Notes: a model not told the origin generated them from the letters alone. 64,000 bases of DNA from Anaerolineales bacterium (GCA_020634615.1 JACKBI010000019.1:57954-121953); one strand, 5' to 3'; numbered from the stretch's first letter, positions 8,355-16,325 are shown. Numbers and translations: made by a program.

Positions 8355-10838
8355 ATGTCCGCGAGCAACGATGCTCCCTCGACCGACCCGACCCGCCGGC
8401 TGCGGCTGGAAATCCACGGCGCGGTGCAAGGGGTCGGCTTTCGCCCGTTCGTCTACCGACTGGCCACGGAGCTGGCGCTCGCCGGCTGGGTGATCAACAA
8501 CAGCCAGGGGGTGTTCATCGAGGTGGAAGGATCGGAGCAGCGCGTGCAGAGGTTTCTGGAACGTCTGCCGCTCGAGACACCGCCGCGCGCCATCGTCCAC
8601 TCGCTGGACAAAGAATGGCTGGAACCGGTCAGCTACGACCGTTTTGAGATCCGTCACAGCGAGGAAGCAGGCCAAAAGACAGCGCTGGTTCTTCCCGACA
8701 TCGCCACTTGCCCTGACTGCCTGGCCGAGGTGCTGGACTCCACCGACCGCCGTCATGGCTACCCGTTCACCAACTGCACCAACTGCGGGCCACGCTTTAG
8801 CATCATCCAGGCGCTGCCCTACGACCGCCCCAACACCACCATGCGCCAGTTCGTCATGTGCCCGGTCTGTCAGGCTGAATATGACGATCCGCGCGACCGC
8901 CGCTTCCATGCTCAGCCGAGCGCGTGCCCGGTGTGTGGGCCGCGGGTTGTGGGGTGGGGGGTGGGGCGTGGGGCGTGGGGGCTGGGGGTTGGAGAGAACG
9001 ATCCGATCCGTACGGCGGCTGATGCTTTGCTTGCCGGACAGATTGTAGCGGTCAAGGGATTGGGTGGATTTCATTTGATGGTGGATGCGGGGAACACCGA
9101 CGCTATCGAACGACTACGGGGGCGCAAACCGCGGCGGGATAAGCCGTTTGCGCTCATGGTGCGCGATTTGGATGCGGCGCAAAGGCTGTGCGTGGCGTCA
9201 GCGGAGGCGGAAGCGCTGCTGACATCTGCGGAGGCGCCGATTGTGTTGCTGCCTCGCCGGGATGACGCACCGGTGGCCGATGCCGTCGCGCCGGGAAATC
9301 CAACGCTGGGTGTGATGCTGCCTTACACGCCGTTGCATCATTTACTGTTGCAAGAAGTGGCACGGTCCGATACCGGCCACAACGGTGGGGAGATCGGCCA
9401 CAGCATCGAGGCATTGGTGGCGACCAGCGGCAACCTGAGCGACGAGCCGATCTGCACCGACGAGCACGAGGCGGTTGAGCGGCTGGGGCACATCGCCGAC
9501 CTGTTCCTGGTACACGACCGGCCCATCGAGCGCCACGTGGATGACAGCGTGGCCTGGATCGTGGAGGGCAAGGCGAGGCTGTTGCGGCGGGCGCGCGGTT
9601 TCGCGCCGCTGCCGGTGCTGCTGCACCAGCCTGCGCCGGTGATCCTGGCAGTCGGGGCGCACTTGAAGAACACGGTCGCGTTGAGCGTCGGCCGCCAGGT
9701 CTTCATCAGTCAGCACATCGGCGACCTCGAAACGCCCGAATCGCTGGCCGCCTTCGAACGTGTCATCGCCGACTTCCTACGGCTGTACGAGGCAGAACCG
9801 GTCGTTATCGCGCACGATATGCACCCGGAGTATCTGTCGACGAACTGGGCGGAGGAGAGAGAAGGAAGGGAAAAGAGGGAAAGAAGGGAAAGAGCGGAAA
9901 GTCAACTAGTTCAGATGCAGAAACACCCGGATGGCGAAACCGCCTCGCCAGTTTTTCCCTCTTTTCCTTCCTTTCCCTTATTTCCTTCTCTGCTCCCCGT
10001 CCAGCACCACCACGCGCATTTGGCCGCCTGCCTTGCCGAGCATGGCGTTGACGGGCCGGCGCTGGGGGTGACCTGGGACGGGACAGGCTACGGGCTGGAT
10101 GGGACGATCTGGGGCGGCGAGTTTTTGCTGGGTGACGCGCGCGAGTTTCAACGGGTGGCGCACCTGCGGCCCTTCCGACTGCCCGGCGGCGATGCAGCTG
10201 TCAAGGAGCCGCGGCGGGTGGCGTTTGCCATGCTGTGGGAGTTGTACGGCGACGAGGTGTTGGACTGGGACTTCGTGGCGCCGGTGCGTGCGCTGCGCCG
10301 CGATGAGCGCACCCTGCTGTCGCAGATGCTGGCGCGTGGCCTGAACGCGCCGATCACTACCAGCGCAGGACGTCTGTTCGACGGCGTAGCCGCGCTGATC
10401 GGTTTGCACCAGCAGGTGACGTTTGAAGGCCAGGCCGCGATGGCGCTGGAGTTCGCCGCCGATGCCCGCGAAAACAGCGCCTATAACATCCATCTTGCCG
10501 CCTCAGCCAGTCAACCCTCAACGTTGACCCTCGACTGGCAACCGATGGTCGAGGAGATCCTGAGCGACTTGCGGCGCGGTGTGTCCTCTGGTATGATGGC
10601 TGCACGCTTCCACAACGCGTTGGTGCGGGCGATTGTCGCCACAGCGCAAGAGATCGGCGAAGAGCGCGTCGCCCTGACCGGTGGATGCTTCCAGAATCGC
10701 CTGCTGGTCGAACGCACTGCCCGACGGCTGCGTACTGCCGGCTTTGAAGTTCTGCTCCACCGCCAGGTTCCACCCAACGACGGCGGCATCAGTCTTGGGC
10801 AGATCGCGGTGGCGGCGGCGCAGTTCAGCGAACAGTAA
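8355..10838 (+). CDS. hypF: Carbamoyltransferase HypF with three in-frame repeat insertions
   Basis: 827 residues from ATG 8355, seven bases after hypB. Domains in order: acylphosphatase ('HGAVQGVGFRPFVYRLA', residues 21-37), two zinc fingers (CPDC..CTNC, about 119-144; CPVC..CPVC, about 169-194), YrdC-like (about 215-400) and Kae1-like with 'PVQHHHAHLAA' near 548 and 'ALTGGCFQNRLL' near 774. HypF makes the thiocarbamate on HypE from carbamoyl phosphate, the precursor of the CN ligands of [NiFe]-hydrogenase. The protein is about 80 residues longer than usual. The excess is explained by three low-complexity insertions at about residues 199-216, 336-352 and 499-546, each encoded by repetitive DNA. 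All lie between or at the edges of conserved blocks, and the catalytic motifs are intact, so the enzyme is probably functional. Confidence 0.93.
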   Translation: MSASNDAPSTDPTRRLRLEIHGAVQGVGFRPFVYRLATELALAGWVINNSQGVFIEVEGSEQRVQRFLERLPLETPPRAIVHSLDKEWLEPVSYDRFEIRHSEEAGQKTALVLPDIATCPDCLAEVLDSTDRRHGYPFTNCTNCGPRFSIIQALPYDRPNTTMRQFVMCPVCQAEYDDPRDRRFHAQPSACPVCGPRVVGWGVGRGAWGLGVGENDPIRTAADALLAGQIVAVKGLGGFHLMVDAGNTDAIERLRGRKPRRDKPFALMVRDLDAAQRLCVASAEAEALLTSAEAPIVLLPRRDDAPVADAVAPGNPTLGVMLPYTPLHHLLLQEVARSDTGHNGGEIGHSIEALVATSGNLSDEPICTDEHEAVERLGHIADLFLVHDRPIERHVDDSVAWIVEGKARLLRRARGFAPLPVLLHQPAPVILAVGAHLKNTVALSVGRQVFISQHIGDLETPESLAAFERVIADFLRLYEAEPVVIAHDMHPEYLSTNWAEEREGREKRERRERAESQLVQMQKHPDGETASPVFPSFPSFPLFPSLLPVQHHHAHLAACLAEHGVDGPALGVTWDGTGYGLDGTIWGGEFLLGDAREFQRVAHLRPFRLPGGDAAVKEPRRVAFAMLWELYGDEVLDWDFVAPVRALRRDERTLLSQMLARGLNAPITTSAGRLFDGVAALIGLHQQVTFEGQAAMALEFAADARENSAYNIHLAASASQPSTLTLDWQPMVEEILSDLRRGVSSGMMAARFHNALVRAIVATAQEIGEERVALTGGCFQNRLLVERTARRLRTAGFEVLLHRQVPPNDGGISLGQIAVAAAQFSEQ
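8944..8994 (+). repeat. G-rich simple repeat inside hypF
   Basis: About 50 bp of GGGG-T/CGTGGGG-type repeats encode 'VGWGVGRGAWGLGVG' between the second zinc finger and the YrdC-like domain. It has at least eight runs of three or more G and could form a G-quadruplex. Such tracts are more expected between genes. It is in frame and adds about 18 residues. Confidence 0.75.
9363..9404 (+). repeat. Two tandem 21-bp units of a GGTCGGAGACCGGCCACAG-type repeat inside hypF
   Basis: Unit 1 is 9363-9383, unit 2 is 9384-9404. Both are diverged copies of the repeat found twice in yyaL (61294-61344) and once between genes (54146-54166). Here the unit is read CGG-TCC-GAT-ACC-GGC and adds 'RSDTGHNGGEIGHSIE' between 'HHLLLQ' and 'ALVATSGNLSDEP' in the YrdC-like domain. 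Confidence 0.7.
9850..9995. repeat. Purine/pyrimidine imperfect inverted repeat inside hypF
   Basis: A GA-rich arm (about 9850-9899) and a TC-rich arm (about 9950-9995) are imperfect reverse complements of one another around a middle of about 50 bp with its own short GGCG/CGCC stem. Translated in frame it gives 'EEREGREKRERRERAES' and later 'PVFPSFPSFPLFPS', unlike any HypF sequence, immediately before the Kae1-like metal motif. Confidence 0.75.
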
Positions 10839-10926
10839 TCAGTTGTCAGTCATCAGTAATCAGTACACGGTGCTCCCATCGCCGATTACTGGAAACTGAT
10901 TACTGACTACTGGAAACCGATTACCG
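10834..10926. repeat. CAGTAATCAGT-type palindromic repeat between hypF and hypC
   Basis: Repeated CAGTAATCAGT/CAGTCATCAGT units on the left face ACTGATTACTG/ACTGACTACTG units on the right, so the region can fold back on itself. The hypF stop codon (TAA 10836-10838) lies inside the first unit. A related, more degraded element is at 18660-18720. Confidence 0.7.
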
Positions 10927-10943
10927 ATAACGAGGTCTGGAAA

Positions 10944-11198
10944 ATGTGTCTCGGTGTTCCCGGAAAAGTAGTTGAGATCAGCGAAGACCCGCTGGGCATG
11001 ACCATGGGCAAGGTCGATTTCAGCGGCATCGTCAAGGAGGTCTGCCTGGCGTACGTGCCGGAGGTGACGCTGGGCGACTACGTGGTGGTGCACGTCGGCT
11101 TTGCCATCAGCGTCGTGGACGAGGACGAAGCGCAGGAGGTGTTCGAGTTTCTGCGCCAAATGGATGAACTGGCAGAGCTGGAGATCGCGCAGAATTAG
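10944..11198 (+). CDS. hypC: Hydrogenase assembly chaperone HypC
   Basis: 84 residues. It starts MCLGVPGKVVEI with the essential Cys2 exposed after Met removal. HypC forms the HypCD complex that carries the Fe(CN)2CO unit and delivers it to the hydrogenase large subunit. The OB-fold-like core 'VKEVCLAYVPEVTLGDYVVVHVGFAIS' fits the family, and 'DEDEAQEVFEFLRQM' is the usual C-terminal helix. It follows hypF after a repeat-filled gap of about 100 bp. Confidence 0.95.
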   Translation: MCLGVPGKVVEISEDPLGMTMGKVDFSGIVKEVCLAYVPEVTLGDYVVVHVGFAISVVDEDEAQEVFEFLRQMDELAELEIAQN

Positions 11199-11240
11199 AC
11201 ATCTGGCGTCTGTATTGTTGATTTGAACTGGAGAACAGGC

Positions 11241-11513
11241 ATGGCAACACGATTTGTCCTCAGTGACTATCTTGAAAGCGCGATGGCCCAGGCATCCTAT
11301 GACAAACTGGAAGACGAGTCCTATTTTGGACGTGTTCCTTCATGCACAGGCGTAGTTGCATTCGGCGCTACGTTGCGTGAGTGCGAGCAAGAGTTGCAAT
11401 CCACACTTGAAGACTGGGTCCTCCTCGGTCTCAAACTAAGACACGCGCTCCCTGTCATTGACGAAATCGATCTGAACACGGAACCTGAATATGAGCCGCT
11501 GGGCGCCGTGTAA
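11241..11513 (+). CDS. HicB-like antitoxin
   Basis: 90 residues from ATG 11241, preceded by GGAGAA at five bases. The fold-defining HicB stretch is visible: 'YFGRVPSCTGVVAFGATLRECEQEL' (split here only for description), then 'LEDWVLLGLK' and 'LPVID'. This is the partial RNase H-like antitoxin domain. No ribbon-helix-helix or HTH tail is seen after it. The next ORF overlaps by 23 bp and encodes the HicA-like partner. Unlike many hicAB pairs, the antitoxin gene comes first. The pair lies between hypC and hypD. Confidence 0.8.
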   Translation: MATRFVLSDYLESAMAQASYDKLEDESYFGRVPSCTGVVAFGATLRECEQELQSTLEDWVLLGLKLRHALPVIDEIDLNTEPEYEPLGAV

Positions 11514-11721
11514 ACGACGGGAATTCATCAGACGGTTGCACAGCCTCGGCTTTGAAGGACCGTTTGCGGGTTCCAGACATCAATTTATGACGATGGGTCA
11601 ACACAGACTCGCGGTCCCATCCAACGCCGAGTTCTCGGTTCCGCAGCTCAAGATGTTGCTCAAAGAAGTTGAATACATCATCGGACGCGAGATATCAAGT
11701 GATGAATGGAACAGATTATGA
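11491..11721 (+). CDS. HicA-like toxin (mRNA interferase)
   Basis: 76 residues, ATG 11491, overlapping the end of the antitoxin gene. The family core is 'KRREFIRRLHSLGFEGP', then 'GSRHQFM' holding the catalytic histidine, then 'HRLAVPSNAEFSVPQLKMLL', the double-stranded RNA-binding-like fold of HicA. HicA cleaves mRNA when free of HicB. Together the two ORFs form a type II toxin-antitoxin module placed within the hydrogenase maturation operon in the same direction. Confidence 0.8.
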   Translation: MSRWAPCKRREFIRRLHSLGFEGPFAGSRHQFMTMGQHRLAVPSNAEFSVPQLKMLLKEVEYIIGREISSDEWNRL

Positions 11722-11751
11722 TCGCCGTTTACCGACTCCAGGAACGGTTCG

Positions 11752-12855
11752 ATGAAATACGTTGACGAGTACCGCGGCGAGGCGGAAGCGCAGAGATTCG
11801 TGCGTGCGATTCACGACACCGTGACCCGGCCGTGGACATTGATGGAGGTCTGCGGCGGTCAGACGCACACGCTGATCAAGTTCGGCATCGACGCAATGCT
11901 GCCGAAGCAGGTGACGCTGGTGCATGGTCCCGGCTGCCCAGTCTGCGTCACGCCGCTGGAGCTGATCGACAAGGCGATCGCCATCGCGCGCCGGCCGGAG
12001 GTCATTTTCACCTCCTTCGGTGACATGCTGCGGGTGCCCGGCTCCTCGACCGACCTGCTGAGCGTCAAGGCTGGCGGCGGGGACGTGCGCATGGTCTACT
12101 CGCCGCTGGATGCCGTCAAGCTGGCGCAGAAGCATCTCGACCGGCAGGTGGTGTTCTTTGCCGTCGGCTTCGAGACCACCGCGCCCGCCAACGCGATGGC
12201 CGTCTGGCAGGCAAAGCAGCTCGGTCTAGACAACTTCTCGATCCTCTGTTCGCACGTCCTGGTGCCGCCGGCCATGGAGGCGATCCTCGGCTCGCCTGAC
12301 AGCCTGGTGCAGGGCTTCCTGGCGGCCGGCCACGTCTGCGCGATCATGGGCTACTGGGAATACGAACCGATCGCTGCCCGCTACCGCGTGCCGATTGTGG
12401 TCACCGGCTTCGAGCCGCTGGACCTGCTGCAAGGGATCTACATGACGCTGCGCGCGCTGGAAGAAGGGCGCTGGGGCGTCGAGAACCAGTATGCGCGCGC
12501 CGTCACGCGTGACGGCAACCAGGCGGCGCAGCGGCTGGTCGGCCAGGTGTTCGCCACCGGCGACCGCCAATGGCGCGGCATCGGGCTGATCCCCAACAGC
12601 GGCTACAGGCTGCGACCCGAATACGCCCGCTACGATGCCGAGCAACGTTTCGAAGTTGCCGGCATCGCCGCCCAGGAATCGCCGCTCTGCATCGCCGGCC
12701 AGATCATGCAGGGATTGAAGAAGCCGCACCAGTGCAGCGCGTTCGCGACGCTGTGCACGCCGGAACGGCCGCTGGGCGCGCCGATGGTGTCTTCCGAGGG
12801 CGCGTGTGCGGCCTACTATGCCTATCACCGGACGGCCGTCGATGTGCCGGTCTGA
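11752..12855 (+). CDS. hypD: Hydrogenase maturation Fe-S protein HypD
   Basis: 367 residues. Contains the HypD hallmarks 'LMEVCGGQTHTL' and 'VHGPGCPVCVTP' (CO/CN assembly cysteines), 'FAVGFETTAPANA', 'MGYWEYEPIA', and C-terminal cysteines 'GQIMQG..KPHQCSAF..LCTPERPLGAPMVSSEGACAAYY' (spaced), which hold the [4Fe-4S] cluster. HypD with HypC builds the Fe(CN)2CO moiety using cyanide from HypE/HypF. Normal length. It begins 30 bp after the HicA-like gene. Confidence 0.96.
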   Translation: MKYVDEYRGEAEAQRFVRAIHDTVTRPWTLMEVCGGQTHTLIKFGIDAMLPKQVTLVHGPGCPVCVTPLELIDKAIAIARRPEVIFTSFGDMLRVPGSSTDLLSVKAGGGDVRMVYSPLDAVKLAQKHLDRQVVFFAVGFETTAPANAMAVWQAKQLGLDNFSILCSHVLVPPAMEAILGSPDSLVQGFLAAGHVCAIMGYWEYEPIAARYRVPIVVTGFEPLDLLQGIYMTLRALEEGRWGVENQYARAVTRDGNQAAQRLVGQVFATGDRQWRGIGLIPNSGYRLRPEYARYDAEQRFEVAGIAAQESPLCIAGQIMQGLKKPHQCSAFATLCTPERPLGAPMVSSEGACAAYYAYHRTAVDVPV

Positions 12856-12861
12856 CCTGCC

Positions 12862-13950
12862 GTGAAACTTCCTTTGCGCTCCCTGCCTGCCCTGCTGGCG
12901 CTGGCTCTGCTGGTCGCCTGTGTTCCGCCGCAACCTTTTCCCTCCGACCCCAGCGGTGAGTTGTTCTTCCCGGCCGACAACGGCGCACGCGTGGATGTGA
13001 TGCCGGCTGACTGCCTGGTGACCGGCAATCCCTGTCCAGCACCGATCACCCTTTCCCTGTATCCTGAAGAGTGGAACGTCATTGGTCTTGACTGGGCGGC
13101 GGATGCCAGCACCGCCGCCGTCCTGGCCGCGGACGAACCGAAGGACCACCTGGCGTTGTTCTCCCCGCCCAGCCGCCAGTTGCGCCGCTTTGCCTCGCTG
13201 GCTTTCGTCCGCGAGACTGCCTGGTCGCCGGATGGCAAGCAGCTCGCCGTGGCCGGCGTGGCTGAGCAGGGACAGAAGAACGCGGCGACAAACGAAGGGC
13301 AAATGGAAGGTTCGAACATTTTGCTGTATTCCGTCGCCGGCAAGGAACTGGGCAATCTGACTGCTGGCATGCCGGGCAGGAAGAGCAATCTGGGCTGGCT
13401 GTCAGCCGACACGCTGCTATTTCAGAATTTCCTTTCCGAGCAGGACTGCAACGTCTACACGGTCACGGTCGGCAGCGGCTCGACGGCGCCGTGGACCGAG
13501 CCACAGTTGTGCCACGCAAACCCGGCCATCTCGCCGGACGGTGCACAGGTCGCGTTTGTCCGCGATGGCAACCTGTATCTGGCCGATGGCGACGGCAGCG
13601 ATGCCACGCTGATCCTCGATCTGCCCGCCTCCATTGACCGGCCGGCGTGGTCGCCCGACGGCCAATGGATCGCCTTCGACGAGACCGAGCCATCCGCGAT
13701 CGGCGTCGTGCATCCCGACGGAACCGGCAATCGGCAGGTCGGCGAAAGCGGCGAAAATACCGGCTTTGCGCCGTTGCCTGACAAAGCATTGCTGCTCGCG
13801 CGCACCGTGCATGGTCAAGACGCCAGCAATGCGACCGCCAGTTGGTTTGTGATCCCAATCCCTGACGGACAGCCCGCGGCGGTTGTCGTCCCCGGTATTC
13901 CGCCCGACCAGATGCCACTCAATCTCTCATGGCGTCCGCCGCAACAATAG
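12862..13950 (+). CDS. Beta-propeller (TolB/WD40-like) lipoprotein within the hyp operon
   Basis: 362 residues. The signal peptide with lipobox 'ALALLVACVPP' predicts a lipid-anchored protein. PD40-type repeats are visible: 'RETAWSPDGKQLAVAG', 'NPAISPDGAQVAFVRDG', 'RPAWSPDGQWIAFDE'. They indicate a TolB-like propeller of about six blades facing outside. It lies six bases after hypD and 21 bp before hypE in the same direction, so it is co-transcribed with cytoplasmic hydrogenase maturation genes. No known hyp function fits. It could be a passenger, or could concern export or sensing of the hydrogenase; that is speculation. Confidence 0.75.
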   Translation: MKLPLRSLPALLALALLVACVPPQPFPSDPSGELFFPADNGARVDVMPADCLVTGNPCPAPITLSLYPEEWNVIGLDWAADASTAAVLAADEPKDHLALFSPPSRQLRRFASLAFVRETAWSPDGKQLAVAGVAEQGQKNAATNEGQMEGSNILLYSVAGKELGNLTAGMPGRKSNLGWLSADTLLFQNFLSEQDCNVYTVTVGSGSTAPWTEPQLCHANPAISPDGAQVAFVRDGNLYLADGDGSDATLILDLPASIDRPAWSPDGQWIAFDETEPSAIGVVHPDGTGNRQVGESGENTGFAPLPDKALLLARTVHGQDASNATASWFVIPIPDGQPAAVVVPGIPPDQMPLNLSWRPPQQ

Positions 13951-13971
13951 AAGTATCGCACCAAACCAACC

Positions 13972-15027
13972 ATGACTGATCCTTTGACCAACCTCCAGTG
14001 CCCGATCCCGATCAGCGACTACCCGACCGTCACGCTGGCTCATGGCGGCGGCGGGCGACTGACACAGATGCTGATCGAGCGCATGTTCCTGCCGGCGTTC
14101 GACAACCCGCAGCTTGTCCAGCAGCACGACGGCGCGCTGCTGGAGGTCAACGGCGCGCGGCTGGCCTTTTCCACCGACTCGTTTGTCATCAGCCCGCTGT
14201 TTTTCCCCGGCGGCGACATCGGCTCCCTGGCAGTGCACGGCACGGTCAACGACCTGGCGATGTGCGGCGCACAGCCGCTGGCCCTTTCGACGGGACTGAT
14301 CTTGGAGGAAGGGCTGCCGATGGAGGATCTTTGGCGGGTGGTGCAGTCGATGCAAGGCGCAGCACAAGCCGTGGGCGTCTCTGTGGTTACCGGTGACACA
14401 AAAGTGGTGGACCGCGGCAAGGGCGACGGCGTCTACATCAACACCACCGGCATCGGACTGATCCCGGCTGGCGTCCAGATTTCACCGACGCGCGCGCGGC
14501 GCGGCGATCTGGTGCTGGTCAGCGGTGCGATCGCCGTCCACGGGATCGCCATCATGTCGGTGCGCGAGGGACTGGCGTTCGAGACGACGCTGGCCAGCGA
14601 CTCGGCGCCGCTGCACGAGATGGTGCGGGAGATGCTGGCGGTTGGCGGCGACCATGTGCATGTGCTGCGCGATCCGACGCGCGGTGGTGTCGCCAGCGCG
14701 TTGAACGAGATCGCCGGATCGGCACGGATCGGCATCCGGCTGAACGAAGCAGCGATACCGATCTGGGATCAGGTGCGTGGGGCGTGCGAGATTCTCGGGC
14801 TGGACCCCTTGTATGTGGCCAACGAAGGCAAGCTGCTGGCGATCGTGGCCCCAGAAGCGGCCGACGCGGTGCTGGCCGCCATGCAGGCGCATTCACTGGG
14901 CAGAGAAGCAGCCATTATCGGCGAGGTCACAGAGGAACACCGCGGCCGCGTGGTGCTGCGCAGCCGCATCGGCGGCTCGCGTGTCGTAGACATGATCAGC
15001 GGCGAGCAGTTGCCGCGCATCTGCTGA
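13972..15027 (+). CDS. hypE: Hydrogenase maturation protein HypE
   Basis: 351 residues of the AIR synthase/PurM-like family: 'LAHGGGGRLTQMLI', 'FSTDSFVISPLFFPGGDIG', 'HGTVNDLAMCGAQP', 'VVTGDTKVVDRG', 'VLRDPTRGGVASALNEIA'. The C-terminus is exactly '..QLPRIC', the terminal cysteine that HypF carbamoylates and HypE dehydrates to thiocyanate. It closes the operon. The ATG follows the lipoprotein stop by 21 bp. Confidence 0.96.
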   Translation: MTDPLTNLQCPIPISDYPTVTLAHGGGGRLTQMLIERMFLPAFDNPQLVQQHDGALLEVNGARLAFSTDSFVISPLFFPGGDIGSLAVHGTVNDLAMCGAQPLALSTGLILEEGLPMEDLWRVVQSMQGAAQAVGVSVVTGDTKVVDRGKGDGVYINTTGIGLIPAGVQISPTRARRGDLVLVSGAIAVHGIAIMSVREGLAFETTLASDSAPLHEMVREMLAVGGDHVHVLRDPTRGGVASALNEIAGSARIGIRLNEAAIPIWDQVRGACEILGLDPLYVANEGKLLAIVAPEAADAVLAAMQAHSLGREAAIIGEVTEEHRGRVVLRSRIGGSRVVDMISGEQLPRIC

Positions 15028-15088
15028 AAACTCACCACAGAGACGCAGAGAGCGCACAGGGGAACTAGTAACCCGCTTTCTGGACTGG

Positions 15089-15099
15089 CCCCCCCCCCC
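15089..15099. repeat. Run of eleven C between convergent genes
   Basis: Eleven consecutive C lie in the 87-bp gap between hypE (+) and the DsbA-like gene (-). The gap also starts with an 'ACCACAGAGACGCAGAGAG' motif of the kind often scattered between genes. No clear terminator hairpin was found for either gene. Confidence 0.85.
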
Positions 15100-15114
15100 G
15101 CACCAATCACTCTC

Positions 15115-15963
15115 CTACTGCGCCAGAGCAGCTTCGATCCGCCGGCTTAACTCCGCGTACGATTGGGCGCCGGGTATCAACTCGCCATTGATCGAGAAGG
15201 TGGGGCGTAGTCGAATGCTCTCCGCGCGACGGGCGCGGTCCAGTTCGTTGGCTTTGTCGGCATACTGGCCGTTGTCCAGGCACTGGCGGAACTGATCAAG
15301 GTTCGAAACGCCAGCGCGCCCGGCAAACTCAACAAACAAATCGGTGTCTGCGCTCCACAACTGGCCCTGCTCCTCATAGAACAGATCGTGAATCGCCCAG
15401 AAGAACTGGGGATCCTGCTCGCCGGCGCATTCCGCTGCCTGGTAAGCTTTAGGCGTCGGCGCTAAGTCCAAAATCGGGTAGTACACGTAGCGAATCTTGC
15501 CGCTGTCTGCGTAGTCGGCGATCACTTGCGGCTCGGTGGATAGCACGTATCCACGGCACGCGCTTCAGAGGAAATCCGAGTAGTCGATCACCGTCACAGC
15601 GGCAGCCGGATTACCGCGGAAGTAAAGACCGTCCTCGGTTTGGCCGAAGGTGCTGGTCACTTCTGGCGCCGGCTCGGGTGTATCCGTAGGAGGGATTGGG
15701 GTGTCGGTGGAAGGCAGCGCAGTAGCCGTCGCCGATGCGACCTCTGCTGCAGCCGGCGCAGGCGTGTCCGTTGGCTGTTGTGGTGTGTCCTCAGGCGCCA
15801 CCGTGGGTAGGTTGGTTGCGGTCGCGACGGCTTGTGCCACCTCTTTGACCGGCGTCGCAGATGACGCAGTCTGCTCCGCTCCGCCGCAGGCTGCCGCCAA
15901 AATGCTGACCAACAACAAAAGCGCCAACAATTTCCACTGGCTCGCGCGTCGATCTCGTTTCAT
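15115..15963 (-). CDS. DsbA-like thioredoxin-fold lipoprotein, candidate selenoprotein (UxxC)
   Basis: Read from ATG 15963 to TAG 15115 through an in-frame UGA at 15567-15565, this gives 282 residues. The N-terminus has the lipobox 'SILAAAC' (Cys26) and a Thr/Pro/Ala linker to about residue 105. The thioredoxin domain then runs 'RGNPAAAVTVIDYSDFL-[UGA]-SAC-RGYV'. In homologues this position is the CxxC of 'SDFQCPYC', so the UGA takes exactly the place of the first redox cysteine (U133, C136). Downstream everything is intact: 'AAECAGEQ', 'FFWAIHDLFY', and 'RPTFSING' with the cis-proline. A perfect 7-bp hairpin begins 10 bases after the UGA. I read this as a selenocysteine-containing thiol-disulphide oxidoreductase outside the membrane. 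A nonsense mutation of a TGC/TGT codon is the alternative. Confidence 0.7.
15536..15554 (-). promoter_or_regulatory. SECIS-like hairpin downstream of the in-frame UGA
   Basis: On the mRNA strand GUGGAUA (15554-15548) pairs perfectly with UAUCCAC (15542-15536) around the five-base loop CGUGC. The loop lies 17 nt after the UGA and has a G at its second position. Spacing, loop size and the early G agree with the bacterial SECIS pattern as I recall it. An overlapping alternative stem AGCGCGU/ACGUGCU starts directly after the UGA. Confidence 0.6.
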
Positions 15964-16011
15964 ATCTCTCGTTCCTCTGTGTGTCTGAATCGAAGCCGGT
16001 GATGCACTCCG

Positions 16012-16214
16012 TCACTCCCGCGCGGGCGGGAGTCCACAACGCACTCAATGCGAAGCGATGATTCTGCACAACTGCGCTCTGGATGCCCGCCTTCGCGGGC
16101 ATGACACATGTTCAAGTCCATCACTCCCGCGCAGGCGGGAGTCTACAACGCACTCAAGGCGAAGTGATGATTCTGCACAACCATGCTCTGGATGCCCGCT
16201 TTCGCGGCCATGAC
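16012..16214. repeat. Two 94-bp direct repeats built of REP-like palindromes
   Basis: Units 16012-16105 and 16121-16214 (period 109 bp) are about 90% identical. Each begins with a TCACTCCCGCG..GCGGGAGT palindrome, continues through 'GCGATGATTCTGCACAA', and ends with a GGATGCCCGC..GCGGGCATGAC palindrome. The same TCACTCCCGC family recurs at 20849-20914. They occupy most of the 416-bp gap between the DsbA-like gene and the acyl-CoA dehydrogenase; the rest of that gap holds only a terminator. No mobile gene is attached. Confidence 0.85.
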
Positions 16215-16325
16215 GATGCAACCGGACGTTGTTGGGATTGTATTCGCACAACGCCATATATGACGTAGGATGTCTTGCATTCCACAGAGCCGTAACAAAC
16301 GTGTAAGAACTGGCGCGGGACGCGA

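Noticed and set aside
16012..16214. Tandem repeats as a small CRISPR array
   Set aside because: Only two copies, 94 bp each, made of palindromes with near-identical interiors and no unique spacers of fixed length.
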